Assembly: GCF_040546595.1 (NCBI RefSeq)
Contig: NZ_JBEPOB010000001.1
Coordinates: 1,923,001-1,987,000 of the forward strand
Direction of reading: 5' to 3'
DNA: 64,000 bases
Source: Bosea sp. OAE506
GTDB lineage: Bacteria; Pseudomonadota; Alphaproteobacteria; Rhizobiales; Beijerinckiaceae
Numbering within the stretch: position 1 is the first letter of the stretch; each line of letters begins with the position of its first letter. The position numbers and the translations under genes are program-made. Below, in pieces: positions 17,018 through 25,737 of this stretch. Under the pieces are notes generated by a model. It did no database searches. It was not told the DNA's origin and saw only the letters and a program-made list of their open reading frames with translations.

Positions 17018-18034
17018 TCAGGGCTCCATCACATTATCGGCTGTGAGGCGCTCCAGCAGGCGCTTCAGGTCCTTCTCGCGGCCGGCCTGGGCCTCGACCC
17101 AGTCGCGGATCAACTGCTGCTCGGAGCGCATGTGCTGGACCAGGCCCTGGATGCCTTCGGCGAGGCTGGCGAGCGCCTGCGTCGCGGCGCGGTTGTTGGC
17201 GCCGCTTTCGGCCATGGCAGCGCCGAGCCGGTCCAGCCTGTCGGCCAGCGGGTCGCCGGTCAGCGAGCGGAGGCCCGGAGCAACGATTGCTGCGCCGCCC
17301 GTGCGCGTGCCGAGCCAGCTCTCCATCTCGTTGCGGAAGCGGCGTTGGGCCTGGGCGACCTGCAGTTCGAGGAAGCCGAGGATCAGCGAGCCGGCGATGC
17401 CGAAGAGCGAGGACGAAAAGGACAGGCCCATGCCGGCGAGCGGCGCGGCGAGGCCGGCCTTGAGCTCGTCGAACAGCACGCCGGCCTCGGCGCCGGTGCG
17501 CAGGCTCTTGATGACGTTGCCGACGGAGGAGACGGTATCGAGCAGGCCCCAGAAGGTGCCGAGCAGGCCAAGGAAGACAAGCAGCCCGCCGAGATAGCGC
17601 AGCACCTCGCGGCCATCGTCGAGCCGGACCGCGATCGATTCGAGCACGGTCGCCGCCTGGGCCGGGGCGAGGCTGCGGGCGTCGAGCGCCGGCAGCACGG
17701 GTCCGAGCGGGGCGATGACCTCGCCGCGGCGGATCTGCGCGGCGCCGGGGTCGGCGGCGAGGCGGGTGGCGGCGCGGGCCTCGGCATGGAGGCGCCAGAG
17801 TTCGCGCAGCGCGATCAGCACGCCGACGAAGAGCGAGCCGAGGATCAGGCCGTTCAGGCCCGGATTGGTCATGAAGGCGGTGACCAGGCCGCCCTGGAGG
17901 ATGAAGCCGAGGAAGCCGATCAGCGCGAGGAAGACGAGGGCGCGTACGACATAGCGCAGCGGGCGCGAGAATCGCGTCTCGTCCCGCGGGGGCACGGCCG
18001 GGTCCCGCTCGGCCGCCAGATCCTCAGTCGCCAT
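17018..18034 (-). CDS. MotA/TolQ/ExbB-type proton channel protein
   Basis: Inner-membrane protein of 338 residues with four hydrophobic segments (about 27-48, 57-76, 158-180, 200-225), like MotA/ExbB stators. The third and fourth helices carry GGLLVFLGLLGTFWGLLDTV and LAGMGLSFSSSLFGIAGSL, the usual channel-domain features. A soluble C-terminal helical part follows. With the OmpA/MotB-like gene directly downstream, it forms a proton-driven stator-like pair anchored to peptidoglycan. Flagellar genes are absent, so motility is not implied. The ATG at 18034 was chosen because the frame upstream overlaps the phosphatase gene and is unrelated. Confidence 0.85.
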   Translation of the reverse strand: MATEDLAAERDPAVPPRDETRFSRPLRYVVRALVFLALIGFLGFILQGGLVTAFMTNPGLNGLILGSLFVGVLIALRELWRLHAEARAATRLAADPGAAQIRRGEVIAPLGPVLPALDARSLAPAQAATVLESIAVRLDDGREVLRYLGGLLVFLGLLGTFWGLLDTVSSVGNVIKSLRTGAEAGVLFDELKAGLAAPLAGMGLSFSSSLFGIAGSLILGFLELQVAQAQRRFRNEMESWLGTRTGGAAIVAPGLRSLTGDPLADRLDRLGAAMAESGANNRAATQALASLAEGIQGLVQHMRSEQQLIRDWVEAQAGREKDLKRLLERLTADNVMEP

Positions 18035-18156
18035 GCTTAATCTTCCGTTCGCCACCGTGACGGGAGGGACTGTCGCTTCCCATGCCGCGATGATCAAGCG
18101 CGAAAGATCAAGGAGATATGACCAAAGCCCGGGCTGTTGCCGCGGCGCCCCGCGGC

Positions 18157-18942
18157 TCAGACGCCCTTGAGCGCCGTGCGCAGGGCCTGCTCGCCGACCT
18201 CGTTGCCGCAGATGATGTCGCGCGCCATCGTCGGCTGCTTGCCATCGAGCGTGCCGAAGGTGCCGCCCGCCTCGCGGATCATCACGGCGCCGGCGGCGAA
18301 GTCCCAGGTGTTGAGATCGCGCTCCCAATAGGCGTCGAAGCGGCCGGCGGCGACATAGGCGATGTCGAGCGCGGCTGAGCCCATGCGGCGGACATTGGAG
18401 AAGCGGGTCATCACCGCGCCGAGCTCGCGCAGGAAGAGCGGGTGGCCGCCCTTGCCGATATGGGGCACGCCCATGCCGACGAGCATCTCGGTCGGCTCGC
18501 GGCGGCCCGAGACGCGCATGCGACGGTTGTTGACATAGGCGCCCTTGCCCTTCTCGGCGATGAAGAGCTCGTCCTTGGCCGCGTCGTAGATCACGCCGGC
18601 GACGAACTGGTTGTCGCGCTCCAGCGCCACCGAGATGTTCCAGTGCGGGACGCCGCGCAGGAAGTTGTGGGTGCCGTCGAGCGGGTCGATATGCCAGCGA
18701 TTGCTCTCGTCGGTGCCGGCGACGCTGCCGGCCTCCTCCATCACGAAGCCATAGCCGGGGCGGGCCTTCTCCAGCGAGGCACGGATGATCTCCTCGGCCT
18801 TGGTGTCGGCCTTGGAAACGAAGTCGCCCGGGCCCTTGGCGAGAACCTGCAGGTTCTCGACCTCGCCGAAGTCGCGCTTCAGCGAACGCGACGCCTTCAT
18901 CACGGCGTCGGTCATCACGGTCATCAGGGGAGAGCGGATCAT
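18157..18942 (-). CDS. suhB: Inositol monophosphatase family protein
   Basis: Magnesium-dependent sugar phosphatase of 261 residues. Metal-binding motifs are E69-E70-A-G, D86-P-L-D-G-T with HNF after it, and WDFAAGAVMIREAGG near 215-229. This is the complete catalytic set. SuhB-type members also bind the ribosome and transcription machinery in other bacteria, but that cannot be judged here. The C-terminus is full length. It precedes the MotA-like gene by 122 bases on the same strand. Confidence 0.88.
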   Translation of the reverse strand: MIRSPLMTVMTDAVMKASRSLKRDFGEVENLQVLAKGPGDFVSKADTKAEEIIRASLEKARPGYGFVMEEAGSVAGTDESNRWHIDPLDGTHNFLRGVPHWNISVALERDNQFVAGVIYDAAKDELFIAEKGKGAYVNNRRMRVSGRREPTEMLVGMGVPHIGKGGHPLFLRELGAVMTRFSNVRRMGSAALDIAYVAAGRFDAYWERDLNTWDFAAGAVMIREAGGTFGTLDGKQPTMARDIICGNEVGEQALRTALKGV

Positions 18943-19085
18943 CGGTAACCTCGTTCGCGCCGTTCGGCGCAGCAGTTGGACCCAAACGCGCGTGGATCCG
19001 GTTCAGACAGCGGGCCCGGCTCCGGGGCGCGGCCAGCGCCGACGGGGAGGGCGGGAGAAAACTCGTCCGGTCCCTTGCTCGCCTG

Positions 19086-20009
19086 TCAGGGCGACGTCAA
19101 GGCTGCGCCCTCGATGCGATCGGCGGCGAGGCGCGCGGCTCGGGCCTGCTGCTCGTGCGTGAGCCGGTCGAAGAGCTGCCCGAGCGCCGGGTCATCGAGC
19201 CCGCGCGCCCGGGCCGCGAGATGCCAGGCGGCAGCCTCGATCGAGTCGGGGGGAATGCCGCGGCCGCTCTGGTAGAGCCGCGCGATCCGGTTCTGGGCGA
19301 TCGGGTTGCCTTTGCCCGCAGCGCGCAGGAACAGCCTGGCGGCGGCCGTCTCGTCGGCGGCGACGCCGGTGCCGTTGAACAGCATGATGGCATATTCGAT
19401 CTCGGCCGGGAGATGGCCGGCCTGGGCGGCCTGGGCCATCCAGCGCGCCGCCTGCTCGTCGCTCTTCGGCATGCCGCGGCCCTGGCGGGCGAGCGTCGCC
19501 AGCGCATGCAGCGCGTCGGGGATACCGCCCTTGGCCGCGATCTCGAGGCTGCGGACTGCCTGGGTCTCCTCGGCGGGCTGGCCCGTGGCGAGCAAGGCGA
19601 GGGCGAGGTTGTAATTGGCGGCGGGGTGGCCGGCCTCGGCCGCCCGCTTCAGCAGCGCCCCGGCGCGGGCGGGGTCGCGCCGACCGGCGGCGTCGTCCAG
19701 CAGGGCGATGGCGAGCGCATAGACGGCGTTGATGTCGCCGCGCTCGGCGGCGCGCTCATACCATTCGGTCGCGACCTTCTGGTCGGGGCGCACGCCCAGT
19801 CCCTGGCGGTAGATCTCGCCGATCAGCGTCATCGCCGTCGCGTCGCGACCATTGGCCTCGATGCGCTTGAGCGCCTCGGAGAGAGCCCGGCGGTAATGGC
19901 CGGTCTGGTAGGCGCCATAGGCGAGGTCGCGCTCGGCCGCCGCAGCGGGCGATGCGAAGAACAGGCCGGCGAGCCACAGGCCGGCGAGGGCCCGGCGCAG
20001 GCCTGTCAT
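19086..20009 (-). CDS. Sel1-repeat periplasmic protein
   Basis: Exported protein of 307 residues with a signal peptide (MTGLRRALAGLWLAGLFFASPAAAA). The rest is made of Sel1-like helical repeats with the G-x-x-x-P/A-D repeats typical of the family (for example AAEAGHPAANYNLALALL and AQAGHLPAEIEYAIMLFNGTG). Such proteins serve as scaffolds for envelope or signalling partners. The ATG overlaps the stop of the ThiE-like gene by four bases (ATGA), so translation is coupled. Confidence 0.85.
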   Translation of the reverse strand: MTGLRRALAGLWLAGLFFASPAAAAERDLAYGAYQTGHYRRALSEALKRIEANGRDATAMTLIGEIYRQGLGVRPDQKVATEWYERAAERGDINAVYALAIALLDDAAGRRDPARAGALLKRAAEAGHPAANYNLALALLATGQPAEETQAVRSLEIAAKGGIPDALHALATLARQGRGMPKSDEQAARWMAQAAQAGHLPAEIEYAIMLFNGTGVAADETAAARLFLRAAGKGNPIAQNRIARLYQSGRGIPPDSIEAAAWHLAARARGLDDPALGQLFDRLTHEQQARAARLAADRIEGAALTSP

Positions 20010-20659
20010 CGGGCGGACTTCCTCGCCGCGCAGGCGGCGATGGCCTCGTTCGCCTGCGCGACGACGGCGCGCAGATCGCGGCCCTCCTCGAAGGCCCACT
20101 CGCCCAGCGCGACGAACTCCGCGCCGGTTTCGGCGAGGGCGGCGACGGATTCGGGATCGGGCGCATAGGCGACGCAGGGCGTCTGGAAGATCTCGGCCCA
20201 CCAGCCGGCGCGCTCGATCACGGCCGGCAGCGGCGGCACGGAGCCGTCCGGGCGCGGCTCGCCGAACATGACGTAGTCGACGCCGGCCTCACCGACATCC
20301 ATGGCGTCATGGCGGGCACGCAGCCCGCCGGCGCCGATGATGCGCTCGCCCTTCAGGCTGGAGCGCGCTTCGGCGATCGCCTCGGGGCTGCCCGCCAGAT
20401 GGACACCGTCGGCGCCGCCGCGGGTGGCGACCAGCGCCGAATCCTCGACGAGGAGGGCGACATTGGCGGATTGGACGGGGCCGGCGAGGCGCTTGACGCG
20501 CTCGATGCGGCTGCGCTCGTCGCCCGGCGCAAGCCGCAGCAGCACCGCGGCGAGATCGCCGCCGGCCTGGGCCTGCATCAGACGGAAGGCCATCGCGTCG
20601 GCATCCGCCACGGGCGGGGTCACGAGCATCAGGCGGGTGGGGGGAGATTGTGTGGTCAT
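20006..20659 (-). CDS. Thiamine phosphate synthase-like protein
   Basis: TIM-barrel protein of 217 residues related to ThiE/TenI. It has the conserved ADGVHLAG motif near residue 83 and a GAGGLRARHDAMDVGEAGVDYVMFGEP block typical of the thiamine phosphate synthase family, but the N-terminal region lacks the full substrate motifs, so enzymatic activity is not certain. It is not next to other thi genes: it sits between benE upstream and the Sel1 gene downstream, with four-base overlaps (ATGA) on both sides. It may be a TenI-like or specialised relative. Confidence 0.75.
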   Translation of the reverse strand: MTTQSPPTRLMLVTPPVADADAMAFRLMQAQAGGDLAAVLLRLAPGDERSRIERVKRLAGPVQSANVALLVEDSALVATRGGADGVHLAGSPEAIAEARSSLKGERIIGAGGLRARHDAMDVGEAGVDYVMFGEPRPDGSVPPLPAVIERAGWWAEIFQTPCVAYAPDPESVAALAETGAEFVALGEWAFEEGRDLRAVVAQANEAIAACAARKSAR

Positions 20660-21810
20660 GATCTTGCGCGCAAACGGCCCGCGATGGCGTCCAATGTCAA
20701 GACTCCGAGGCCGGCAACCAGGCTCCAGAAGGCCGAGCCGACGCCAAACAGCGTCAGGCTCGAGGCCGCGACGGCGAAGGCGACGATGGCCGCGAAGCGA
20801 TGGGCATCCGAGGCGGTGGCCTGGGTGAGGGCTCCGGTCAGCGAGCCGACCAGGCCCAGGCCGGCGACCGCCACGATCAGCGCCTTGGGCATGGCGAGGA
20901 TGAGAGCGAGCAGCAGCCCCGCGGTCGCGGCGATGGCGAGCCAGAGCAGGCCGTAGAGGATGCCCGCCTTCCAGCGCTGCGCCGGATCGGGATGGGTGTC
21001 GGGTCCGGTGCAGATCGAGGCTGATATCGCCGCCATGTTGACCATATGGGCGCCGAAGGGTGCGGTGAGGAAGGAGGTCAGCCCCGTCACGAAGAGGCAG
21101 GCCGGCACGGGCGGCTGGTATCCGGCGGCGCGCAGCACGGCGAAGCCAGGCAGGTTCTGCGCCGCCATGGTGACGAGATAGAGGGGGATGCCGATGCCGA
21201 GCATGGCGGCGGTATCGAAGCGCGGTGTGACGAATTCGAGGCCAGAGAGGGCGAGCCCGCCGGTGGGCCATGTCGCCAGCCCGGCGGCAAAGCTGAGGAC
21301 GATGCCGACGCCGAGCGCGGCGATGACGCCGAGAAAGGGATTGATCAGCCGCGCCAGCAGAAAGACCGCCAGCAGCGGCAGGACGAGGCCGGGCGAGACC
21401 CGCATCTCGTCGAACACCGCCACCACGAAGCGGAAGATCACGCCCGCCAGCATGGCGGCGGCGATCGGCATCGGGATCTTCTCGATCAGCGCGCCGAGCG
21501 GACGGAAAGCGGCGGTCAGCATCATCAGCGCCGCGGCCAGCAGGAAGGCGCCGACGGCAGCGGCCATGTCGAGCCCGCTGCTGGCGGCGATGAGCGCGGC
21601 TCCCGGCGTCGACCAGGCGCAGATGATCGGCATGCGGTGGCGCCAGGACAGCCAGAGACCCGCGGCCCCTTTCGCCAGTGCGAGGCCTGCGATCCAGGAG
21701 ACGGTCTGGGCCGGCGTCGCACCCAGCGCTTGCGCCGCCGCCAGCACGACCGCGACCGAGGCGGCGAAGCCGACGAAGACGGCGACGAGGGCTGAGAAAA
21801 GGAGGGACAT
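20656..21810 (-). CDS. benE: Benzoate/H+ symporter-type permease (BenE family)
   Basis: Inner-membrane permease of 384 residues with about ten to twelve hydrophobic segments. BenE hallmarks include the PIICAWSTPGAALIAAS stretch near residue 62, the LPLLAVFLLARLINPFLG block, and the NMAAISASICTGPDTHPDP motif near residue 265, which is conserved in BenE/YdcO. No benzoate catabolic genes are nearby, so the substrate may be another aromatic or hydrophobic acid. It is the first gene of a tightly overlapping operon with the ThiE-like and Sel1 genes. Confidence 0.85.
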   Translation of the reverse strand: MSLLFSALVAVFVGFAASVAVVLAAAQALGATPAQTVSWIAGLALAKGAAGLWLSWRHRMPIICAWSTPGAALIAASSGLDMAAAVGAFLLAAALMMLTAAFRPLGALIEKIPMPIAAAMLAGVIFRFVVAVFDEMRVSPGLVLPLLAVFLLARLINPFLGVIAALGVGIVLSFAAGLATWPTGGLALSGLEFVTPRFDTAAMLGIGIPLYLVTMAAQNLPGFAVLRAAGYQPPVPACLFVTGLTSFLTAPFGAHMVNMAAISASICTGPDTHPDPAQRWKAGILYGLLWLAIAATAGLLLALILAMPKALIVAVAGLGLVGSLTGALTQATASDAHRFAAIVAFAVAASSLTLFGVGSAFWSLVAGLGVLTLDAIAGRLRARS

Positions 21811-21980
21811 GCGGGTCCTGCGGCGCCGGCGGGGGGCTCGTTCAACCAGAATATCGCGCCGGCCGGAAGGGCCCGATGCGCAGGGCGCATCATCGCCGCC
21901 GTCACCGCAACGTCACCCTCGCCGGCTAGGCGTCGATCTGTTCCAATGCCAATCTGCGCATGTCACCGGGATCAGGACCC

Positions 21981-23984
21981 ATGAGCCAGGACAGCCCCTA
22001 CGAATCGACCTTCGGCGCCAGCCTTCTGGAGCATGAAGACGCCGCGCCGCAGAACCCGACCGACAACGCCACAATGGGCGAACTGATCTCCCAGCGCTTC
22101 TCGCGCCGCGGCCTGCTGAAGGGCGCGCTGGCGGTGTCTGCGATCTCGGCGACCGTCGGCACGCTGGCGCTGGAGACGGCCGAGCAGGCGCAGGCGCAGT
22201 CGTCGAAATCCGCTTTCGCCTTCAAGGAGGTCGAGGCCGGCGTCGATGCCGACCACCACGTCGCCGAGGGCTACGACGCCCAGGTCCTGCTGCGCTGGGG
22301 CGACCCCGTCACGGCCGATGCGCCGGCCTTCGACCCGGCCAAGCAGACGCCCGAGGCCCAGGCCAAGCAGTTCGGCTACAACAACGACTTCGTCGGCTAT
22401 CTGCCGATGCCGGGCGCGGCCGACCCCTCCGCCCATGGCGTGCTCTTCGTCAATCACGAATACACCAACCCGCATCTGATGTTTCCCGGCGTCGTCGAGA
22501 TGAAGGACGGCAAGCCGGTCCTGAAGAACGCGACGCCGGAGCGCTTCAGGATCGAGGCGATGGCGCATGGCGCGACCGTCGCGGAGATCCGCCGCACCAA
22601 CGGCCAATGGGCACTGGTGACGGATTCGAAGCTGAACCGCCGCCTCACGGTCGCGAGCGAGATGCAGCTGTCGGGGCCTGTCGCCGGGACCGACCGCGTC
22701 AGGACCGGCGCGGACGCCAGCGGCCGCAAGGTGCTGGGCACGCTCAACAACTGCTCGGGCGCGATGACGCCCTGGGGGACCTTCGTCTCGGGCGAGGAGA
22801 ACTTCCACGGCTATTTCTCCGGCAAGCTGCCGGAGGGCCATCGCGAGGAGGTCAACTACAAGCGCCTCGCGATCCCGTCCTCCCCTTACGCGTGGGGCCG
22901 GTTCGAGGAACGCTTCGACCTGGCGAAGGAGCCCAACGAGGCCAACCGCTTCGGCTGGGTGATCGAAGTCGATCCGTTCGATCCGAACTCCGTGCCCAAG
23001 AAGCGCACGGCGCTCGGCCGCTTCAAGCATGAAGGCGCCGACATGATCGTCGCCAAGGACGGCCGCGTCGTCGCCTATCTCGGTGACGATGAGCGCTTCG
23101 ACTATGTCTACAAGTTCGTCACTGCCGGCCGCTTCGACGCCAACAACCGCGCGGCCAATCTGGACCTGCTCGATTCCGGCACGCTGTACGTTGCGAAGTT
23201 CGCGGCCGAGGGCACGGTGGAATGGCTGCCGCTGGTTTTCGGGCAGGGGCCGCTGACCGCGGCTAACGGCTTCCAGAGCCAGGCCGATGTGCTGATCGAG
23301 GCCCGCCGCGCCGGCGACCTGTTGGGCGCCACCAAGATGGACCGGCCCGAGGACATCACGCCCAATCCGGTGACCGGCAAGGTCTATGTGATGCTCACCA
23401 ACAATTCGAACCGCAAGGACGAGCAGGTCGACGCCGCCAATCCGCGCGCCAAGAACGCCTTCGGCCACATCATCGAGATTATCGAAGAGGGCGGCGACCA
23501 CACGGCGACCAAGGGGCGCTGGGAGATCCTGCTGAAATGCGGCGATCCGTCCGTGGCGGCCGTCGGCGCGACCTTCTCGACCGACACGACCAGGAGCGGC
23601 TGGTTCGGCATGCCCGACAATTCGGTGGTCGATTCCGCCGGGCGCCTCTGGGTCTCGACCGACGGCAACGGCCCCGACGTCACCGGGCGCACCGACGGGC
23701 TCTGGGCGGTCGATACGGAGGGCGGCGCGCGACGGACCTCGAAGCTGTTCTACCGCGTGCCGCATGGCGCCGAACTCTGCGGCCCCTGCTTCACGCCCGA
23801 CGACACCACGGCCTTCGTGGCGGTTCAGCATCCCGGCGACGACGGTCCGGACTGGCCGGCCTTCGGCCGCCGCTCCTATTACGAGGATCTCTCGACCCGC
23901 TGGCCCGACTTCAAGCCCGACATGCCGGTGCGGCCGTCGGTGGTGGCGATCACCAAGAAGGGCGGCGGCAAGATCGGCGTCTGA
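21981..23984 (+). CDS. phoX: PhoX-family phosphatase (DUF839)
   Basis: Tat-exported protein of 667 residues of the PhoX/DUF839 group, calcium- and iron-dependent alkaline phosphatases that release phosphate from organic phosphomonoesters in the periplasm. A twin-arginine signal (FSRRGLLKGALAVSAISAT) lies at about 40-60. The mature part has the family blocks VNHEYTNPHLMFPG, NNCSGAMTPWGTFVSGEENF and RPEDITPNPVTGKVYVMLTNN. The chosen ATG at 21981 follows ATCAGGACCC; an upstream ATG adds seven residues. A terminator follows the stop. No Pho box was identified. Confidence 0.88.
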   Translation: MSQDSPYESTFGASLLEHEDAAPQNPTDNATMGELISQRFSRRGLLKGALAVSAISATVGTLALETAEQAQAQSSKSAFAFKEVEAGVDADHHVAEGYDAQVLLRWGDPVTADAPAFDPAKQTPEAQAKQFGYNNDFVGYLPMPGAADPSAHGVLFVNHEYTNPHLMFPGVVEMKDGKPVLKNATPERFRIEAMAHGATVAEIRRTNGQWALVTDSKLNRRLTVASEMQLSGPVAGTDRVRTGADASGRKVLGTLNNCSGAMTPWGTFVSGEENFHGYFSGKLPEGHREEVNYKRLAIPSSPYAWGRFEERFDLAKEPNEANRFGWVIEVDPFDPNSVPKKRTALGRFKHEGADMIVAKDGRVVAYLGDDERFDYVYKFVTAGRFDANNRAANLDLLDSGTLYVAKFAAEGTVEWLPLVFGQGPLTAANGFQSQADVLIEARRAGDLLGATKMDRPEDITPNPVTGKVYVMLTNNSNRKDEQVDAANPRAKNAFGHIIEIIEEGGDHTATKGRWEILLKCGDPSVAAVGATFSTDTTRSGWFGMPDNSVVDSAGRLWVSTDGNGPDVTGRTDGLWAVDTEGGARRTSKLFYRVPHGAELCGPCFTPDDTTAFVAVQHPGDDGPDWPAFGRRSYYEDLSTRWPDFKPDMPVRPSVVAITKKGGGKIGV

Positions 23985-24033
23985 TCGCCAGCGTCATGGT
24001 CGGGCCTGCCCCGACCGTCTCTCGCAAAAAGCA

Positions 24034-24062
24034 AACGCCCGGCGAAAGGCCGGGCGTTTTTT
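24034..24062 (+). terminator. Rho-independent terminator after phoX
   Basis: Ten-bp stem AACGCCCGGC / GCCGGGCGTT with a GAAAG loop, followed by six T in all, 50 bases after the phoX stop. Confidence 0.92.
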
Positions 24063-24078
24063 GTTGCCTCATCACCAG

Positions 24079-24120
24079 GAGATCCCCGGGTCCGCGCGTC
24101 GCGCGGCCCGAGAATGACGT
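24079..24120. repeat. Partial copy of the intergenic palindromic repeat
   Basis: Contains CCCCGGGTCCGCGCG followed by CCCGAGAATGACGTC, the same end motif (CCGAGAATGAC) seen in the larger copies at 35975-36065 and 63308-63402. It looks like one half or a degenerate unit between phoX and fba. Confidence 0.45.
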
Positions 24121-24127
24121 CCCTTGC

Positions 24128-25204
24128 TTACGCGGCCTTTCCGAAGGTCGGGTCGAGTTCGCCCTTGGCGTAGCGCTTGGCCATTTCGGCGGTGGTGAGC
24201 ACGCGCTTGATCTTGCTGGCCTGGCCGGCGGTGTTGAACTCCTGCAGGCGCAAGCTGCAGAGCTTGGTCATCGCCTCCATGGCGGGCTTCAGGTACTTGC
24301 GCGGGTCGAACTCGCCGGGATGCTCGGAGAGGATCTTCCGGATCTGGCCCGTCATCGCCATGCGGTTGTCGGTGTCGATGTTGATCTTGCGGACGCCGTG
24401 CTTGATGCCGCGCTGGATCTCCTCGACCGGCACACCCCAGGTCTGGGGCATCTTGCCGCCATACTGGTTGATGATGTCCTGGAGGTCCTGCGGCACCGAG
24501 GAGGAACCGTGCATGACGAGGTGCATGCTCGGCAGCTTCTGATGGATCTCCTCGATGACGTTCATCGCCAGGATCGCGCCATCGGGCTTGCGGGTGAACT
24601 TGTAGGCGCCATGCGAGGTACCCATGGCGATCGCGAGCGCATCGACCTTGGTCTCGGCGACGAACTTCACCGCCTCTTCCGGATTGGTCAGGAGCTGGTC
24701 GTGGCTGAGCTTGCCCTCGAAGCCGTGGCCGTCCTCCTTCTCGCCCTCGCCGGATTCCAGCGAGCCGAGCACGCCGAGCTCGCCCTCGACGGAGATGCCG
24801 CCGAGATGGGCCATGTCGACGACCTGCTTGGTCACGCCGACATTGTAGTCCCAGTCGCCCGGGGTCTTGCCGTCGGCATGGAGCGAGCCGTCCATCATCA
24901 CCGAGGTGAAGCCGGCCTGGATCGCGGTCATGCAGGTCGCGGCCTCGTTGCCGTGGTCGAGATGCACGCAGACGGGGATGTGCGGGTAGATCTCGGTGAC
25001 CGCGTCCATCATGTGCTTGAGCATGATGTCGTTGGCGTAGGAGCGGGCGCCGCGCGAGGCCTGGATGATGACGGGGGCGTCGGTGGCATCCGCTGCCGCC
25101 ATGATCGCCAGCGCCTGCTCCATGTTGTTGATGTTGAAGGCGGGCACGCCGTAGTCGTTCTCGGCGGCATGGTCGAGCAGTTGGCGAAGCGTGATACGGG
25201 CCAC
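24128..25204 (-). CDS. fba: Class II fructose-bisphosphate aldolase
   Basis: Zinc-dependent aldolase of 358 residues that interconverts fructose 1,6-bisphosphate and two triose phosphates in glycolysis or gluconeogenesis. The zinc-binding [11 protein letters not shown] region, the [14 protein letters not shown] block, and [18 protein letters not shown] near the C-terminus are conserved and of the Calvin-cycle-type subfamily. A GTG start at 25204 is supported by AAGGGGAG just upstream and gives the expected (M)[11 protein letters not shown] start; the frame is open further up but not family-like. It ends the tkt-gap-pgk-fba cluster. Confidence 0.93.
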   Translation of the reverse strand: MARITLRQLLDHAAENDYGVPAFNINNMEQALAIMAAADATDAPVIIQASRGARSYANDIMLKHMMDAVTEIYPHIPVCVHLDHGNEAATCMTAIQAGFTSVMMDGSLHADGKTPGDWDYNVGVTKQVVDMAHLGGISVEGELGVLGSLESGEGEKEDGHGFEGKLSHDQLLTNPEEAVKFVAETKVDALAIAMGTSHGAYKFTRKPDGAILAMNVIEEIHQKLPSMHLVMHGSSSVPQDLQDIINQYGGKMPQTWGVPVEEIQRGIKHGVRKINIDTDNRMAMTGQIRKILSEHPGEFDPRKYLKPAMEAMTKLCSLRLQEFNTAGQASKIKRVLTTAEMAKRYAKGELDPTFGKAA

Positions 25205-25323
25205 GTTGGCACTCCCCTTGAGGCAATGGATATGGGGAGGATGTAGTGCGCCGCCGGCCGGATGGCAAAGCGAAAGCGGCGTTTGGGGATCGGATTCAGC
25301 GTCCGCGGGCTCGGACTTTCGGC

Positions 25324-25587
25324 TCAGTCCCGCTGCTTGCGAAGCCATGCGGAGAAGCGATCGTCCAGCCGGAGCATCCAATCAATCTCGGGCTTCACAG
25401 CGGCCAGTTCCGCCCTGCCTTCCCGCAACGACAGCGACCAGGCCTGCCTTCGCAACAAGGTCTGCACTCTCGCCTCGTCTGGCGAGCCAGCGACTGCACG
25501 CGAACGCGCCCTTCGCCTGATAGAGGCGACCTCCGCCCGGATTGCTCTTCTCAGGCGGTCTTCGCCGATTTGATCAGCGTCGCCCAT
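25324..25587 (-). CDS. Small hypothetical protein, 87 residues
   Basis: I do not recognise a family. The predicted protein is helical and strongly charged, rich in arginine, with the run [20 protein letters not shown] and a tryptophan-containing C-terminal part ([18 protein letters not shown]). It lies in the same direction between pgk and fba, with ordinary codon use. The composition and position favour a real gene, but short arginine-rich frames can arise by chance in GC-rich DNA. Confidence 0.5.
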   Translation of the reverse strand: MGDADQIGEDRLRRAIRAEVASIRRRARSRAVAGSPDEARVQTLLRRQAWSLSLREGRAELAAVKPEIDWMLRLDDRFSAWLRKQRD

Positions 25588-25675
25588 GGATGGAGCGTGG
25601 CACTGGCTCGGACGGCCGCAAGGCGGTTCCCTGAGGGGCCGTGCCGAGGAGCGGGGAAATCCGCGTCGACTGAAG

Positions 25676-25715
25676 CATCCTTCGCGACGCGCTCCTGCGG
25701 AGCGCTCCTTAGGAT
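25676..25715. repeat. Short palindromic intergenic repeat, second type
   Basis: CATCCTTCGCGACGC on the left and GCGCTCCTTAGGATG on the right form an imperfect inverted repeat (CATCC/GGATG ends) around CTCCTGCGG, as in REP-type elements that can fold as mRNA hairpins. It sits in the pgk to small-protein gap. Confidence 0.55.
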
Positions 25716-25737
25716 GAAGTCTGAGGAGATGGCCTTC

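Noticed and set aside
15995..18034. Zorya-type defence (ZorA/ZorB) suggested by MotA-like and OmpA-like pair
   Set aside because: No ZorC, ZorD or nuclease gene nearby; neighbours are a cytochrome, DUF1989 and a phosphatase, and the channel protein lacks the long intracellular tail of ZorA.
21972..23831. Long minus-strand frame opposite phoX
   Set aside because: Antisense shadow without recognisable motifs.
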